A DNA stretch of 64,000 nt from Marichromatium bheemlicum (GCF_012276755.1 NZ_JAAXKX010000017.1:18839-82838); one strand, 5' to 3'; positions 22,201 to 32,449 are shown, counted from the first letter of the stretch. Notes: generated by a model from the letters alone, not told the origin. Numbers and translations: made by a program.

Positions 22201-22725
22201 GACCTCGGCGAGACGCGCGCGAGCGCTGGTCGGACGGCTGCCGGTGATCTGGGTCAGCTTCTCGAGTTCGCTGAGACGGGTCTCCTCGACGGCGATGTCG
22301 GCCAGGGCCTTGTTGAGGCGCTGGGCGATGGCCTCGCTGCCGAGCCCCGTCGGGATCACCTCCGCCGGGGTGGTCGAGGCGCCGCGCGCGGCCTCGAGTT
22401 CGCGCTCGGCGCTCTTGCGTTGGCGGGGCGCGGTCTCGAGGGTGTGGGCGAACTCATCGGCCTTGAGTTCGAAGTTGCGGGTGTCCTCGAGGTTGGCGCG
22501 GGCACGGCGGTAGAGTTCGAGCAGCGTGGCCTTGTCCGCCTCGTCGAGCGTGGTCGAGTTCTCGACCTCGGCGGTGCGCGCCTCGATCTGGGACACCGTG
22601 GGCTGATTGGCGGTGGTGTCGGCCAGCAGTGGGGGGGCGAAGAGCAGCGCAAGGCACAGCAGCAGCACGGGCCAGGGGCGGGGGATCTGAGGAGCGCGGG
22701 TATCGGGGAGCACGTCGGGCACCAA
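19276..22725 (-). CDS. mscK: MscK/KefA-type mechanosensitive channel
   Basis: The 1149-residue protein has a signal peptide. A long Glu/Gln/Arg-rich coiled-coil periplasmic porin-like domain follows (about residues 40-470). About ten membrane helices come next, and a C-terminal MscS core. The core shows GIGFGLQEIVANFISG, LFERPVRVGDIVTIGETTG and KQELLVPNKEFI. Channels of this kind open under membrane tension during osmotic downshock. The longest frame begins with TTG at 22725. GTG codons at 22722 and 22713 are equally plausible because no clear ribosome site is seen. Length is close to E. coli MscK. Confidence 0.88.
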   Translation of the reverse strand: MVPDVLPDTRAPQIPRPWPVLLLCLALLFAPPLLADTTANQPTVSQIEARTAEVENSTTLDEADKATLLELYRRARANLEDTRNFELKADEFAHTLETAPRQRKSAERELEAARGASTTPAEVIPTGLGSEAIAQRLNKALADIAVEETRLSELEKLTQITGSRPTSARARLAEVKQALDQLGDPPGADSVVEGQPGELLQAQRWAHQTRRQALWSEARMLEQELLSQPARLALYQIRRDLAALRLKRLRTYQRALEELQNQRRNAEAEAAQRASEQTQREVADKHPVVQQQAQLNAEISASLTRIARQLETLGDHQVRIDGERKRIEEDFRGAQQRLEAAGLSRALGQVLLDRRTRLPDLRQYRKDIDNREDEIAEASLRQIRYREEQRRLRDRERYVDELTLDVPEGERAQVRAQLDPVLDQRRRLLAQSLDIEDDYIRQLTELNYATDQVVSLAESYDDFLAERLLWVRSSPPVGLETLTSLPAATTWLLSWEGAWEAVVDILHERLRHAWGLWIWLFTVSLLLWRLTALRRAIRASAEPLRRVRTDSIRHTVKAIALTLLMALPIPLLMWLLGQQLQASTEATAFTRAFASALIEVSSGLYFLLAFRGLCITGGVADRHFRWSTATLARIRHAIDWFSGYIVPIALVTIAAYDYNNPAHTGDLMRLTLVACMIGFTAFFWHLLSPSKGLFKGILAEHPQGWLNRLRLLWFPLVVGAPLALAGLALAGYVYTAGILFRSLVGQTWLVLTLLVVHQTIVRWLIVTRRRLALQAALERQAARRAQSNEPSVPTEVLQLEEAEPDLAAMDEQTRRLINASIFFAAVVGLWITWSDVLPAFSMFERFALWHYEGTIDGVSQMVPVTAADIGLVLVIIFVTMVAAKNLPALIEILLLQSDVVSAGGRYAIKTLASYTITAVAFLLAFSTLGLSWSQVQWLVAALSVGIGFGLQEIVANFISGLIILFERPVRVGDIVTIGETTGVVTNIQIRATTIRNWDKQELLVPNKEFITERLLNWSLTDQQNRVTIPVGIAYGSDTRQALEILTQVAEQHEKVLEDPAPLISFEGFGDDALTLVMRCYLDSLDGRIAIITELHQAIYDRFNEAGIEIAFPQRDVHLSAHTPLDVRLHRAVRAARDSGDESSKATQTD

Positions 22726-22863
22726 TCTCGGTGGGCGGGTGTTGGCTCTGTCGAGCTGGGTGTCGGTGACCGCTCAGCGCTGGGGTGGTCGCTGGCGGTC
22801 TGCGGCGACCGCACAGGGGGCGTGGTTCATCGCTCCTGGGGAGTTGCCGCGGGGTAGGTTGGG

Positions 22864-24186
22864 TCAGAGTCGCTTGATGAAGACCTTGGAATTGCGCTGA
22901 AAATTGTAAAGCGCCTGTCGGGCCATGGGAAGCGCCTCCCGCCCGGCCGGGGCGAAACCGCGCTCCTGGAACCAGTGCGCGGTCTGGGTGGTGAGCACGA
23001 ACAGTTGCGCGATCCCCTGGGTGCGCGCCAGTCGTTCCATGTACTCGAGCAGCCGATCGCCGCGGCCACCGGCGCGGTACTGGGTGTGCACGGCGACACA
23101 GGCGAGTTCGGCCATGGCCTCCTCGGCATAGGGGTAGAGTGCGGCGCAGGCGGTGATCAGGCCGTCGCGCTCGGCGACCACGAAGCGCTCGATCTCGGTC
23201 TCGAGGCGCTCGCGCGAGCGTCGTACCAGGATGCCGCGCTCCTCGAGCGGTCGCAGCAGTTCGAGGATGCCGGCGACGTCGTCGATACGCGCCGCGCGCA
23301 GCTCCTCGAACGGTTCGGCCGAGACCAGGGTGCCGCTGCCGTCGCGGGTGAACAGCTCGCGCAGCAGTGCGCCGTCGCCGCTGCGCCCGACCAGATGGAC
23401 GCGAGGGATGCCGTGGCGACAGGCCTCGGCGCTGGCGCGCAGACACTTGCCTAGGCCCTCGGGCAACGGCGTGTCGCCGCCGAGCAGGGCGTCGACCTCG
23501 CCGGTAAGCAGGGTCGCGGGCAGGGCCGCAGTGCGGACCTCGGCATCCTCGAGCAAGAACACCAGCTTGTCGGCCTGCAGTGCCTCGGCGGTGCTACGGG
23601 CGACGTCGGCGGCGCTGAGGTTGAACACCTCGCCGGTGGGCGAGTAGCCGAGCGGTGGCATCAGTGCCACCGCGCCCTGGTCGAGCAGCGCGCGCAGGGT
23701 GTGGCGGTCGACCCGGCGCACCGTGCCGGTGTGGGCGTAGTCGACGCCGTCGAGCACCCCGATCGGTCGGGCGGTGACGAAGTTGCCCGAGACCACCGGG
23801 ATACGTACCCCGGCCATCGGCGAGTTGGCCAGCCCTAGTGAGAGCAACGCCTCGATCTCCACCCGCACCACCCCGGCGGCCTCCTTGACGCAGGCCAGCG
23901 CGGTGTCGTCGGTGATGCGCAGACCGTTGACATAGCGCAGCTCGGCGCCGCGCTCGGCCAGGCGCGCCTCGATCTGGGGCCGTGCGCCGTGGACCAGCAC
24001 CAAGCGGATGCCGAGCCCGTGGAGCATGGCGATGTCGTGCACCAGGTCGGGGAAGCGGGCATCGGTCAGTGCCTCACCACCGATGGCGATGACGAAGGTC
24101 TTGCCGCGATGGGCGTGGATATAGGGGGTGACCTGGCGGACCCAGTCGACGAAGGGGTCGCGCGGCGAGGTGGATGAGGTGGACAA
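22864..24186 (-). CDS. argA: Amino-acid N-acetyltransferase (N-acetylglutamate synthase)
   Basis: The 440-residue ArgA has an amino acid kinase-like domain (about 25-290, with KTFVIAIGGEAL and LVLVHGARPQIE) joined to a GNAT acetyltransferase domain. The latter has ELACVAVHTQYRAGGRGDRLL, the acetyl-CoA loop. It makes N-acetylglutamate from glutamate and acetyl-CoA as the first arginine biosynthesis step. The kinase-like domain normally binds the feedback inhibitor arginine. It ends in QRNSKVFIKRL, the conserved family terminus. Confidence 0.95.
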   Translation of the reverse strand: MSTSSTSPRDPFVDWVRQVTPYIHAHRGKTFVIAIGGEALTDARFPDLVHDIAMLHGLGIRLVLVHGARPQIEARLAERGAELRYVNGLRITDDTALACVKEAAGVVRVEIEALLSLGLANSPMAGVRIPVVSGNFVTARPIGVLDGVDYAHTGTVRRVDRHTLRALLDQGAVALMPPLGYSPTGEVFNLSAADVARSTAEALQADKLVFLLEDAEVRTAALPATLLTGEVDALLGGDTPLPEGLGKCLRASAEACRHGIPRVHLVGRSGDGALLRELFTRDGSGTLVSAEPFEELRAARIDDVAGILELLRPLEERGILVRRSRERLETEIERFVVAERDGLITACAALYPYAEEAMAELACVAVHTQYRAGGRGDRLLEYMERLARTQGIAQLFVLTTQTAHWFQERGFAPAGREALPMARQALYNFQRNSKVFIKRL

Positions 24187-24219
24187 GCACGGGTCCTCGG
24201 CTGTGGCTACGACGAATCG

Positions 24220-25521
24220 CTACTCGATCCCGAGCCGGGTGAGTCGGTAGTGCAACGAGCGCTGTGACATCCCCAGCCGCCGTGCCGCGGCGGCGTGGTC
24301 CCACTGCATCGGATCGGGCGGGACGGGCGCGCTGTCGGGGGGCGGGGCGGGCGCGGTGGTCACCGGCGTGGTCTCGGGAAGATAGAGGTCAGCGGCCTCG
24401 ATCCGGCTGTGCTCGCACAATGCCGTGGCGCGCTCGAGGATGTTCTCGAGTTCGCGCACATTACCGGGAAAGGGGTGGCGCGCGAGTGTCGCCAGTGCCT
24501 CGGGTGAGAGCGGCAGGGGGGCGGTGGCGGTCTTGTCGGCGATGCGTGCGAGCAGCCAGTCGGCCAGCGCGGGGATGTCCTCGCTGCGCTCACGCAGCGG
24601 TGGCATGCGCAGCTCGATGACGTTGATGCGGTAGAACAGGTCCTGGCGGAAGCGCCCGCGTTCGACCTCGGCGTTGAGGTCGCGGTGGCTGGCGCTGATC
24701 AGGCGCACGTCGACCGGTTGCTCGCGCTGGGTGCCGATCGGGCGCACTGCCTTTTCCTGGATCGCACGCAGCAGCTTGACCTGGGTCTGTAGCGGTAGCT
24801 CGGCGACCTCGTCGAGAAACAGGGTGCCGCCCTCGGCGGCCTGGAACAGCCCCTGTTTGTCGCTGCTGGCGCCGGTGAAGCTGCCCTTCTTGTGGCCAAA
24901 CAGCTCGCTCTCGACCAGGTCGTGGGGGATGGCGCCGCAGTTGAGCGCGACGAAGGGACCGTCGCACCGTGGTCCCTGGGCGTGGATCAGCCGCGCGGCC
25001 AGCTCCTTACCGGTGCCGCTCTCGCCGGTGACGAACACCGGCGCCTGGCTGCGTGCGAGCTTGGCGATGAGTTGGCGGATACGCGCCATCGCGGGCGAGG
25101 CGCCGAGTAGCTGGGGCGCGGCGGCGTCGGATTCGCCACCGGGGCGGTGGCTGAGCTTGAGCGCGGCTGCGACGAGTTGACGCAGCCGCTGCAGCTCCAC
25201 CGGCTTGGAGACGAAATCGAAGGCCCCGGCCTTCATCGCCTCGACCGCCGAGTCCATGTTGCCGTAGGCGGTGATCATCGCCACCGGCAGCTCCGGGTGA
25301 CGGGCGCCGATGTGGCGGATCAGCTCGATGCCGTTGCCGTCGGGCAGCTTCATGTCGGTCAGACAGAGGTCGAAGGACTGCTCGGTGAGGCGGGCGCGCG
25401 CCTCGGCCACGCTGGTTGCGGTTACGGCGTGGATCTCCATGCGCGCGAGGGTGATTCGCAACAGCTCGAGGATATCGGTCTCGTCGTCGACGACGAGCGC
25501 CTGGGCCTTGTCGGTCGGCAT
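24220..25521 (-). CDS. pilR: Sigma-54 response regulator PilR
   Basis: The 433-residue regulator has a receiver domain at the front (ALVVDDETDILELLR, phospho-Asp in LCLTDMKLPDGNG). A sigma-54 AAA+ domain has Walker A GESGTGKE and the sigma-54 loop as GSFTGA rather than the commoner GAFTGA. A Fis-type HTH lies at the end (AAARRLGMSQRSLHYRLTRLG). The frame extends 15 codons further up; the ATG at 25521 gives the usual start MPTDKAQALVVDDE. PilR activates pilin transcription with sigma-54. Its partner pilS lies upstream in the same direction but about 890 bases away, and a pilA gene lies in this window. Confidence 0.9.
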   Translation of the reverse strand: MPTDKAQALVVDDETDILELLRITLARMEIHAVTATSVAEARARLTEQSFDLCLTDMKLPDGNGIELIRHIGARHPELPVAMITAYGNMDSAVEAMKAGAFDFVSKPVELQRLRQLVAAALKLSHRPGGESDAAAPQLLGASPAMARIRQLIAKLARSQAPVFVTGESGTGKELAARLIHAQGPRCDGPFVALNCGAIPHDLVESELFGHKKGSFTGASSDKQGLFQAAEGGTLFLDEVAELPLQTQVKLLRAIQEKAVRPIGTQREQPVDVRLISASHRDLNAEVERGRFRQDLFYRINVIELRMPPLRERSEDIPALADWLLARIADKTATAPLPLSPEALATLARHPFPGNVRELENILERATALCEHSRIEAADLYLPETTPVTTAPAPPPDSAPVPPDPMQWDHAAAARRLGMSQRSLHYRLTRLGIE

Positions 25522-25693
25522 CGGGTCGGTCTGGGTCCGTCGGTGGTAGGGCATGCGCTGCATCAAGGATAGCGCGGAGCGTCGACCGGTCGCCAGCGAT
25601 CAGCGGTCAGAGAGATGAACCGCGAAGAGATGAACCGCGAAGATGAACCGCGAAGGCGCGAAGAGCGCGAAGATAGAGATAAGGTTTTCGGTC

Positions 25694-25761
25694 GCCAGCC
25701 GCCAGCCGCCAGCCGCCAGCCGCCAGCCGCCAGCCGCCAGCCGCCAGCCGCCAGCCGCCAG
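25694..25761. repeat. Heptamer tandem array (GCCAGCC)n
   Basis: The unit GCCAGCC is repeated about 9.7 times without interruption. It is the reverse-strand relative of the CTGGCGG heptamers seen at 17.7 kb and resembles the CTGGTCG array at 59.7 kb. It directly abuts the end of a MITE-like element. Confidence 0.85.
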
Positions 25762-25763
25762 GA

Positions 25764-25926
25764 TTGAACCGCAAAGCCGCGAAGTGCGCAAAGGGGATGA
25801 TGCGTGATGTCGGCGTGAGGTCGCGGACGGTGCGGGCCTGCGCCGCCGTCGGGCGATCGCGCCCAGTGGTGGCTGGTCGCAGGTGGCTGACCGCTCAATC
25901 CCCCCTTCGCGCCCTTTGTCGTTCAA
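25764..25926. repeat. MITE-like element, copy 2
   Basis: The 163-bp element begins TTGAACCGCAAAGCCGCGAA and shares the interior of copy 1 (GGACGGTGCGGGCCTGCGC, CCCAGTGGTGGCTGGTCGC). Its right end (CTTCGCGCCCTTTGTCGTTC) has decayed relative to the left end. Confidence 0.7.
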
Positions 25927-26408
25927 TCTTTCCGGCTGGCTGCTGGGTTCAATCCGCCCGGTCCTCGTTCGTCGTGGTCGCGAACAGTCTCAGTCGGTTG
26001 GGTTAACCGTCCGCCCACCATGGCATCGACGAATCTGCGGCGCTCGTCGACGGTTAACCCAACATCGGGGCGCCGACCGCAGAGCTTCGATGCATGAAGG
26101 CGCGAAGAACGCGAAGCAGGAAAAGACCTCCTAGCGTCAGCCTGCAGCGAGCGGAGCAGGCTTGTCGTACCGTCAAGGTTGACTGCAACCCGAGACTGGA
26201 GGCTGCTTGCTGGAGGTCGGTCGCTTTCTTCGCGCCTTCAGCCGTCAGCCGCCAGTGGGGAGGGTGGCGTCCATGATGGCGGCAGTGGCCGATGTCTTGC
26301 GACGACGGCTGGAGGAGGAACGCCCACTGGAGGCTGACAGCTGGTAGCTGATTGCTTTTCCCTTCGCGTTCTTCGCGGCTTTGCGGTTCAACCCGCTGGC
26401 CGCTGGCC

Positions 26409-28022
26409 TCAATCCGCCCGGTCCTCGTTCGTCGTGGTCGCGAACAGTAGACGGAAGCGGCAGCCGCTGGGGCGGTTGGGCAGCAGCGCGAGGCTCATGG
26501 CGTTGCTCTCGGCCAGCTCGCGGGCGATGTAGAGGCCGAGCCCGGTGCCGCCGTGGCGAGTGGTGAAGAAGGGGTCGAAGATGGTGTCGGCGATCGCGGC
26601 GGGGATCCCGGGGCCCTGATCGATGACCTCGACGAGCGGGCGGCGGGTATGGAGGTCGCGATCGAGCACCAGGGTGATGACGCCCTCACCGCCGTGCACC
26701 AGGGCGTTCTCGCAGAGGTTGGCGAGGATCTGGTGAAGGTGCCTGGGATCGGCCTCGACGACGCCGGGGTCGCGTTCGAGGTGCAGGTGCACGCGACGTG
26801 GCTGGAGTTGGCGGGTCTGGTTGAACTCGTCGACGAAGCCGCGCAGCCACTCGTAGAGTTCGAGGGGATGGCGCTGGATCTGATCGCGTCGCGAGAGTTC
26901 GAGCACGCTGCTGACGATCTCGTCGATCCGGGCGCTGTTGCGGTGGACGATGGCGAGCAACTGCTGCTCGTCGTCGCCGAGCCCTGGCGACTCGGCGCAC
27001 AGCTCGGCGGCGTGGGAGATGGCGCTCAAGGGGTTGCGGATGTTGTGGGCGATGCTGGCGGTGAGGGTGCCGAGTGCGGCGAGCTTGATCCGCTGCGCCT
27101 CGGCGGTGGCCTCGCGGTCGTCGCGCAGATAGACGATCACGCCGCTGGCGCGATCGGCGCCGAGCAGCTTGACGCTGGCACGCAGGGCGCGGTCTTGGTG
27201 GTTGATCACCGTCTGCCGGACGGCGCCGGGTTGGACGAGGCGTTCGAGTGCATCGGCGAGTGCGCGACTGACGGTCGCGAGTGCCCTTCCACGGTGCTGT
27301 CGAGCGGTGCCGAGCAGGTCGTGTGCGGCCTGATTCATCAGCCGCAGCCGACGTTCACCGTCGACCACCAGGATGCCGGTGGCCATGTTGTGGATGATGA
27401 AGGCGTTGAGTTTGGAGAGGTCGTCGAGATCGACCTGGCGCCGTGCCGCCAACGCCTCGGCGGTGCGCGCCCGGCGATAGAGCATCTGCGAGAGCAGCGC
27501 CACGGCGAAGAAGAGGATGCCGAGCAGCCCGGCCTGGGTGAAGGCGGGGGACTGGCCCTGCAGTGCCTGATAGCCTTGTTGGGTGATCACCGCGATGGCG
27601 GCGAGCGCGGCGAACAGCAGTGTCAGCCGTCCCTCCATGCTCAGCGCCCCGGCGGCCACCGTCACCGTCAGCAGGATCCCCAGGCCGCTAGCCACCCCGC
27701 CGGCGGCGTGCATCAGCAGGGTGAAGACGACGATGTCGACCAGGATCGCCAGGTAGACCTGGTGCTTGCGTGTTGGCCACCGACCGTAGAGACTCAGCCC
27801 GCTGAGCAGCACCAACAGGGTGTAGACCAGGAGCACCGACCAGGCCAGCTCGGTGTCGGCGCCGGCGAGCAGAGGGTCGACCGCGTTGGGCGAGAACACC
27901 AGGGTCAGCCCGACGACCAGCAGCAGCCGGATCAGTAACAACCAGCGCAGCGCCCCCCAGGTGGGATAGGATGCCGGGTCCAGCGGGGTGGTGGAGACGT
28001 GTGACTGGGGCTGCTGAGACAT
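26409..28022 (-). CDS. pilS: Sensor histidine kinase PilS
   Basis: The 537-residue kinase has six hydrophobic segments in its first 190 residues (for example RWLLLIRLLLVVGLTLVF). A PAS-like domain follows (LNAFIIHNMATGILVVDGE). The dimerisation domain carries the phospho-accepting histidine in ASIAHNIRNPLSAISHAAEL. The ATPase domain has IDQGPGIP and GTGLGLYIARELAE. This is the PilS layout; PilS controls PilR phosphorylation and so pilin synthesis. In most relatives pilS and pilR are adjacent or overlap, whereas here a repeat array separates them. Confidence 0.9.
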   Translation of the reverse strand: MSQQPQSHVSTTPLDPASYPTWGALRWLLLIRLLLVVGLTLVFSPNAVDPLLAGADTELAWSVLLVYTLLVLLSGLSLYGRWPTRKHQVYLAILVDIVVFTLLMHAAGGVASGLGILLTVTVAAGALSMEGRLTLLFAALAAIAVITQQGYQALQGQSPAFTQAGLLGILFFAVALLSQMLYRRARTAEALAARRQVDLDDLSKLNAFIIHNMATGILVVDGERRLRLMNQAAHDLLGTARQHRGRALATVSRALADALERLVQPGAVRQTVINHQDRALRASVKLLGADRASGVIVYLRDDREATAEAQRIKLAALGTLTASIAHNIRNPLSAISHAAELCAESPGLGDDEQQLLAIVHRNSARIDEIVSSVLELSRRDQIQRHPLELYEWLRGFVDEFNQTRQLQPRRVHLHLERDPGVVEADPRHLHQILANLCENALVHGGEGVITLVLDRDLHTRRPLVEVIDQGPGIPAAIADTIFDPFFTTRHGGTGLGLYIARELAESNAMSLALLPNRPSGCRFRLLFATTTNEDRAD

Positions 28023-28214
28023 CGGGGACGTTGTCGAGACGCTGACGGTGCTTTGCCAAAGGCGCTGGAATTAGACCAGAATTATCGCGTTGCGAACATG
28101 GTTGGCAGGATGGCGCGCCCGCTGCGGCGTCCGCCACCATCGGTCGCGTCCCCCTGTCATCGCGGCGCCCCGGGGCGGGGGCGTCTTCTGTCATCAGCGT
28201 GACGACGAGTTTCG

Positions 28215-29399
28215 ATGAATCTACACGAATACCAAGCGAAGCGGCTCTTGCGGGAGCGCGCAATCCCGGTGCCCGAGGGCTGCGAGGTGAGGACCCCGCA
28301 GCAGGCCAGGGCGGCCTGCGAACGACTCGGCGGCACGCGCTGGGCGGTCAAGGCGCAGATCCATGCCGGCGCCCGGGGCAAGGCCGGAGGCGTGGTGCTG
28401 TGCGACGACCCCGAGGCGGTCGAGCGCGAGGCGCGGCGACTGCTCGGCAGCCATCTGGTCACCGCGCAGACCGGCCCGCGCGGGCTGCCGGTCGAGACCC
28501 TGTTGATCGAGCGCCCGACGGCGATCGCCCGTGAACTCTATCTCGGGGTGTTGGTCGATCGTGCCAGCGAGCGGGTGGTGTTCATGGCCAGCGATGCCGG
28601 CGGGGTCGACATCGAGGCGGTGGCCGCGGCCACCCCCGAGCGCATCCTGCGCATCGCCGTGCACCCGGCCCCCGGGCTACGGCCCTATCATGCGCGCCGT
28701 CTCGGCTACGGGCTGGGGCTCGAGCGCGCGCAGATCGAGGCGCTCGGGCGACTGCTCGCCGCGCTCTATGCGCTCGCCCTCGAGCACGATGCCACCCTGA
28801 TCGAGATGAACCCGCTGGTGGTCACCGAAGGCGGTGAGTTGGTCGCGCTCGATGCCAAGATCGAACTCGACGACAACGCGCTCTATCGCCACCCCGAGCT
28901 GAGCGCATTGCGTGATCTCGGTCAGGAGGACGACCGCGAGGCCACCGCGCGCGGCCATGCGCTCAACTACATCAGCCTCGAGGGCAACATCGGCTGCATG
29001 GTCAACGGTGCCGGGCTGGCGATGGCGACCATGGACCTGGTCAAGCTCCACGGCGGCACCCCGGCCAACTTCCTCGACGTCGGTGGCGGCGCCACCGCCG
29101 AGCGGGTGGCCGAGGCCTTCAAGCTGATCCTGTCCGACCCCAAGGTTGAAGCTGTGCTGGTCAATATCTTCGGCGGCATCGTGCGCTGTGACCTGATCGC
29201 CGAGGGCATCATGCAAGCGGTGCGCGAGGTCCAGGTCGCCGTCCCGGTGGTGGTGCGTCTGGAGGGCACCAACGCCGCCCAAGGGCGTGCGCTGCTCGCC
29301 GCCAGTGGGCTGGCGCTGGAGCCGGCGAGCAGTCTCAACGATGCGGCGGCCCGGGTGGTCGCCTTGGCGGGCGGTGCCCGCGAGGAGCAGGGGCGATGA
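28215..29399 (+). CDS. sucC: Succinyl-CoA ligase, beta subunit
   Basis: The 394-residue subunit has the ATP-grasp nucleotide fold at the front ([20 protein letters not shown]). The CoA-ligase part carries [15 protein letters not shown] and [12 protein letters not shown]. With SucD it makes ATP or GTP from succinyl-CoA in the citric acid cycle. Its stop overlaps the sucD start (ATGA), which means tight translational coupling. Confidence 0.96.
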   Translation: MNLHEYQAKRLLRERAIPVPEGCEVRTPQQARAACERLGGTRWAVKAQIHAGARGKAGGVVLCDDPEAVEREARRLLGSHLVTAQTGPRGLPVETLLIERPTAIARELYLGVLVDRASERVVFMASDAGGVDIEAVAAATPERILRIAVHPAPGLRPYHARRLGYGLGLERAQIEALGRLLAALYALALEHDATLIEMNPLVVTEGGELVALDAKIELDDNALYRHPELSALRDLGQEDDREATARGHALNYISLEGNIGCMVNGAGLAMATMDLVKLHGGTPANFLDVGGGATAERVAEAFKLILSDPKVEAVLVNIFGGIVRCDLIAEGIMQAVREVQVAVPVVVRLEGTNAAQGRALLAASGLALEPASSLNDAAARVVALAGGAREEQGR

Positions 29400-30268
29400 G
29401 CGTACTGATCGATGCCGATACCCGGGTGATCTGCCAGGGCTTCACCGGCCGTCAGGGCACCTTTCACAGTGAACAGGCGATCGCCTACGGCACCAACCTG
29501 GTCGGCGGCGTGACCCCGGGCAAGGGGGGGCAGCGTCATCTCGACCGCCCGGTGTTCGATACCGTCCACGAGGCGGTGGCCGCCACCGGGGCCGATGCGA
29601 GCATGATCTACGTGCCCGCGCCCTTTGCCGCCGATGCCATCCTCGAGGCCGCCGATGCCGGTATCCGGGTGATCGTGTGCATCACCGAGGGCATTCCGGT
29701 GCACGACATGTTGCGGGTCAAGACGGCGCTCGCCGGTACCGGGGTCTGTCTGATCGGCCCCAACTGCCCCGGGGTGATCACCCCGGAGGCGTGCAAAATC
29801 GGCATCATGCCCGCTGACATCCACAGCCGGGGCCGGGTCGGGATCGTCTCGCGCTCGGGGACGCTCACCTACGAGGCGGTGTGGCAGACCACCCAGGTCG
29901 GGCTCGGTCAGAGCACCTGTATCGGTATCGGCGGCGACCCCGTCCACGGGCTCGACTTCGTCGACTGTCTGGCGTTGTTCGAGGACGACCCCGAGACCGA
30001 GGGCGTGATCCTGGTCGGCGAGATCGGCGGTGGCGCCGAGGAGGCCGCGGCGCGTTTCATCGAGCAGCGCATGAGCAAGCCGGTGGTGGCCTACATCGCC
30101 GGGGTGACCGCGCCCCCGGGCAAGCGCATGGGCCATGCCGGGGCGATCGTCACCGGCGGGCAGGGCACCGCCGAGGGCAAGTTCGCCGCGCTCGATGCCG
30201 CCGGGGTGGCGGTGGTGCGCTCGCCGGCGCTGATGGGCGCGCGGATCGCCGAGCTGTTGAAGCCGTGA
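29396..30268 (+). CDS. sucD: Succinyl-CoA ligase, alpha subunit
   Basis: The 290-residue subunit binds CoA at the front ([19 protein letters not shown]). It carries the phospho-histidine in [19 protein letters not shown], about residue 245. It overlaps sucC by four bases and nadE by one base (TGATG), so the three genes are very likely one operon. Length and motifs are normal. Confidence 0.96.
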   Translation: MSVLIDADTRVICQGFTGRQGTFHSEQAIAYGTNLVGGVTPGKGGQRHLDRPVFDTVHEAVAATGADASMIYVPAPFAADAILEAADAGIRVIVCITEGIPVHDMLRVKTALAGTGVCLIGPNCPGVITPEACKIGIMPADIHSRGRVGIVSRSGTLTYEAVWQTTQVGLGQSTCIGIGGDPVHGLDFVDCLALFEDDPETEGVILVGEIGGGAEEAAARFIEQRMSKPVVAYIAGVTAPPGKRMGHAGAIVTGGQGTAEGKFAALDAAGVAVVRSPALMGARIAELLKP

Positions 30269-31908
30269 TGGGTGCCGTGACGAAGACAATGCCGTCGCCG
30301 AGCCGGGTGCGGCTCGTGCAGTGCAATCCGCTGGTCGGCGACATTGCCGGTAACACCGAGCAGGTGATCGCCGCGCTCGCCACCGCCCGTGCCGAGGGCA
30401 TCGATCTAGCGGTCTTCCCCGAGCTGATGCTCACCGGCTACCCCCCCGAGGACTTGCTGCTGCGCCCGGAGTGCGCCGAGCGGGTCGAGGCGGCGCTGGC
30501 GCGCATCCGCGCCGCGAGCGCCGGCATCACCCTGGTGCTCGGCTATCCGCGTGCCGCCGGCGGTGAGTTGTGCAACGTCGCCGGGGTGATCCGCGACGGC
30601 GAGACGGTCGTCGAGTACGCCAAGCAGGCGCTGCCCAACTACGGCGTGTTCGACGAGAAACGCTACTTCCGGCCCGGCACCCTGGCCGGGGTGTTCGAGC
30701 ACCGCGGGCTGCGCGTCGGGTTGAGCGTGTGCGAGGACATCTGGCAGGAGGCGCCGACCCGCCAGGCGGTCGAGGCCGGCGCCCAGCTGCTGGTCAACAT
30801 CAACGCCTCGCCCTTCCACGCCGGCAAGCGCGTCGAGCGCGAGGCAGTGGTGGCGCGCCGCGCGCGCGAGCACGCGCTGCCGATCCTCTATGTCAACCTG
30901 GTCGGTGGTCAGGACGAGCTGGTGTTCGACGGCGCCTCCTTTGCCGTCGATGGCGCAGGCGAGCTGGTTGCGCGGGCGCCTTGTTTCGACGCGGCACAGC
31001 TCGATCTGGTGCTCGATGCCGACGGGGTGCCCGGTGCGGCGTGCGTCGATGTGCCTCAGCCGCAACCGCTCGATGACGAGGCGGCGATCTACCGCGCGCT
31101 GGTGCTGGGGGTACGTGACTATGCGCGCAAGAACGGCTTCAAGGGGGCGGTGCTCGGACTCTCGGGCGGGATCGACTCGGCGCTGACCCTGGCGATTGCG
31201 GTCGATGCGCTCGGTGCCGAGCACGTCGAGGCGGTGCTGATGCCCTCGCGCTATACCGCCGATATCAGCAACGAGGACGCCTTCGAGGAGGCGCGTCGGC
31301 TCGGGGTCCGGGCTCACCAAGTCCCCATCGGTCCGGCCTTCGACGCCTTTCTCGAACTGCTCGAACCGGTCTTCGCCGGCGCCCCGGCCGATGTCACCGA
31401 GGAGAACATCCAGGCGCGCTGTCGTGGGGTGCTGTTGATGGCCATCAGCAACAAGCGCGGCTATCTGCTGCTCACCACCGGTAACAAGAGCGAGGTGGCG
31501 GTCGGTTACGCCACCCTCTACGGCGACATGGCTGGCGGTTTTGCGCCGATCAAGGACGTGCCCAAGCAGCTCGTCTACCGGCTCGCGCGTTACCGCAACC
31601 GCGAGGCCGAGGTGATCCCGGAGCGGGTGATCACCCGCGCCCCCTCGGCCGAGCTGCGTCCCGACCAAACCGACCAGGATAGCCTGCCGCCCTATGACCG
31701 GCTCGACGAGATCCTGCGCCGTTATGTCGAGTGTGACGAGGGCGTCGCGGCCATCGTCGCCGCCGGTTATGCGCGCGAGGAGGTCGAGCGCGTCGCGCGC
31801 CTGGTCGATCGCAGCGAGTACAAGCGCCGTCAGGCCGCGCCCGGGGTGCGCATCTCCGCGCGGGCCTTCGGGCGCGATCGGCGCTATCCCATCACCAGCG
31901 GCTTCTGA
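30268..31908 (+). CDS. nadE: Glutamine-dependent NAD+ synthetase
   Basis: The 546-residue enzyme has an N-terminal glutaminase of the nitrilase type, with the Glu in [13 protein letters not shown], Lys in [14 protein letters not shown] and Cys in [10 protein letters not shown]. The C-terminal synthetase has the pyrophosphate loop [17 protein letters not shown]. It amidates deamido-NAD+ using glutamine. The start is the ATG overlapping the sucD stop; the longer open frame upstream lies inside sucD and is ignored. The PII gene glnB follows 113 bases downstream, beyond a hairpin. That pairing is notable because PII control of this NadE type is known in Azospirillum. Confidence 0.95.
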   Translation: MGAVTKTMPSPSRVRLVQCNPLVGDIAGNTEQVIAALATARAEGIDLAVFPELMLTGYPPEDLLLRPECAERVEAALARIRAASAGITLVLGYPRAAGGELCNVAGVIRDGETVVEYAKQALPNYGVFDEKRYFRPGTLAGVFEHRGLRVGLSVCEDIWQEAPTRQAVEAGAQLLVNINASPFHAGKRVEREAVVARRAREHALPILYVNLVGGQDELVFDGASFAVDGAGELVARAPCFDAAQLDLVLDADGVPGAACVDVPQPQPLDDEAAIYRALVLGVRDYARKNGFKGAVLGLSGGIDSALTLAIAVDALGAEHVEAVLMPSRYTADISNEDAFEEARRLGVRAHQVPIGPAFDAFLELLEPVFAGAPADVTEENIQARCRGVLLMAISNKRGYLLLTTGNKSEVAVGYATLYGDMAGGFAPIKDVPKQLVYRLARYRNREAEVIPERVITRAPSAELRPDQTDQDSLPPYDRLDEILRRYVECDEGVAAIVAAGYAREEVERVARLVDRSEYKRRQAAPGVRISARAFGRDRRYPITSGF

Positions 31909-31939
31909 ACCCGGCAGCCGATGCCGAGGCACCCTGGGC

Positions 31940-31963
31940 GCGGCCCGGGGGCCGCTGTCTTTT
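31940..31963 (+). terminator. Hairpin with T-rich tail after nadE
   Basis: A GCGGCC/GGCCGC stem (31940-31955) is followed by TGTCTTTT. It lies between nadE and glnB and may partly separate the two transcripts. Confidence 0.5.
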
Positions 31964-32000
31964 GCCCGGACGCAAACGTATACTCACGGCCAGGCCGTGA

Positions 32001-32360
<360 letters not shown>

Positions 32361-32429
32361 GCCGCGATCGGGCGCCGCGCCCAGCGCACCGTCGGGGTTA
32401 CGGCCGATCGCAGACGCTGCGCGGGGCGG

Positions 32430-32445
32430 GCGCCCCGAGGGGCGC
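32430..32445. terminator. Hairpin between convergent glnB and bamD
   Basis: A 7-bp stem (GCGCCCC/GGGGCGC) with a two-base loop lies just before the bamD stop and after glnB. It has no T-run; the role is inferred from position. Confidence 0.35.
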
Positions 32446-32449
32446 GGGC

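Larger units (their letters stand above)
25522..26408. other. Repeat array separating pilS and pilR
   Basis: About 890 bases without a gene separate pilS from pilR. From left to right it holds GAACCGCGAA repeats at about 25617-25670, a 9.7-copy heptamer array at 25694-25761, and a MITE-like element at 25764-25926. A long inverted pair follows around 25995-26060 (GGTTGGGTTAACCGTC with its complement). Two further ends lie at about 26092-26112 and 26362-26393, the latter ending TTTGCGGTTCAA. Confidence 0.65.

Noticed and set aside
26553..27938. Plus-strand frame of 461 codons opposite pilS
   Set aside because: pilS is clear from its kinase motifs; the other frame shows Glu/Asp/Gln-rich nonsense without domains.
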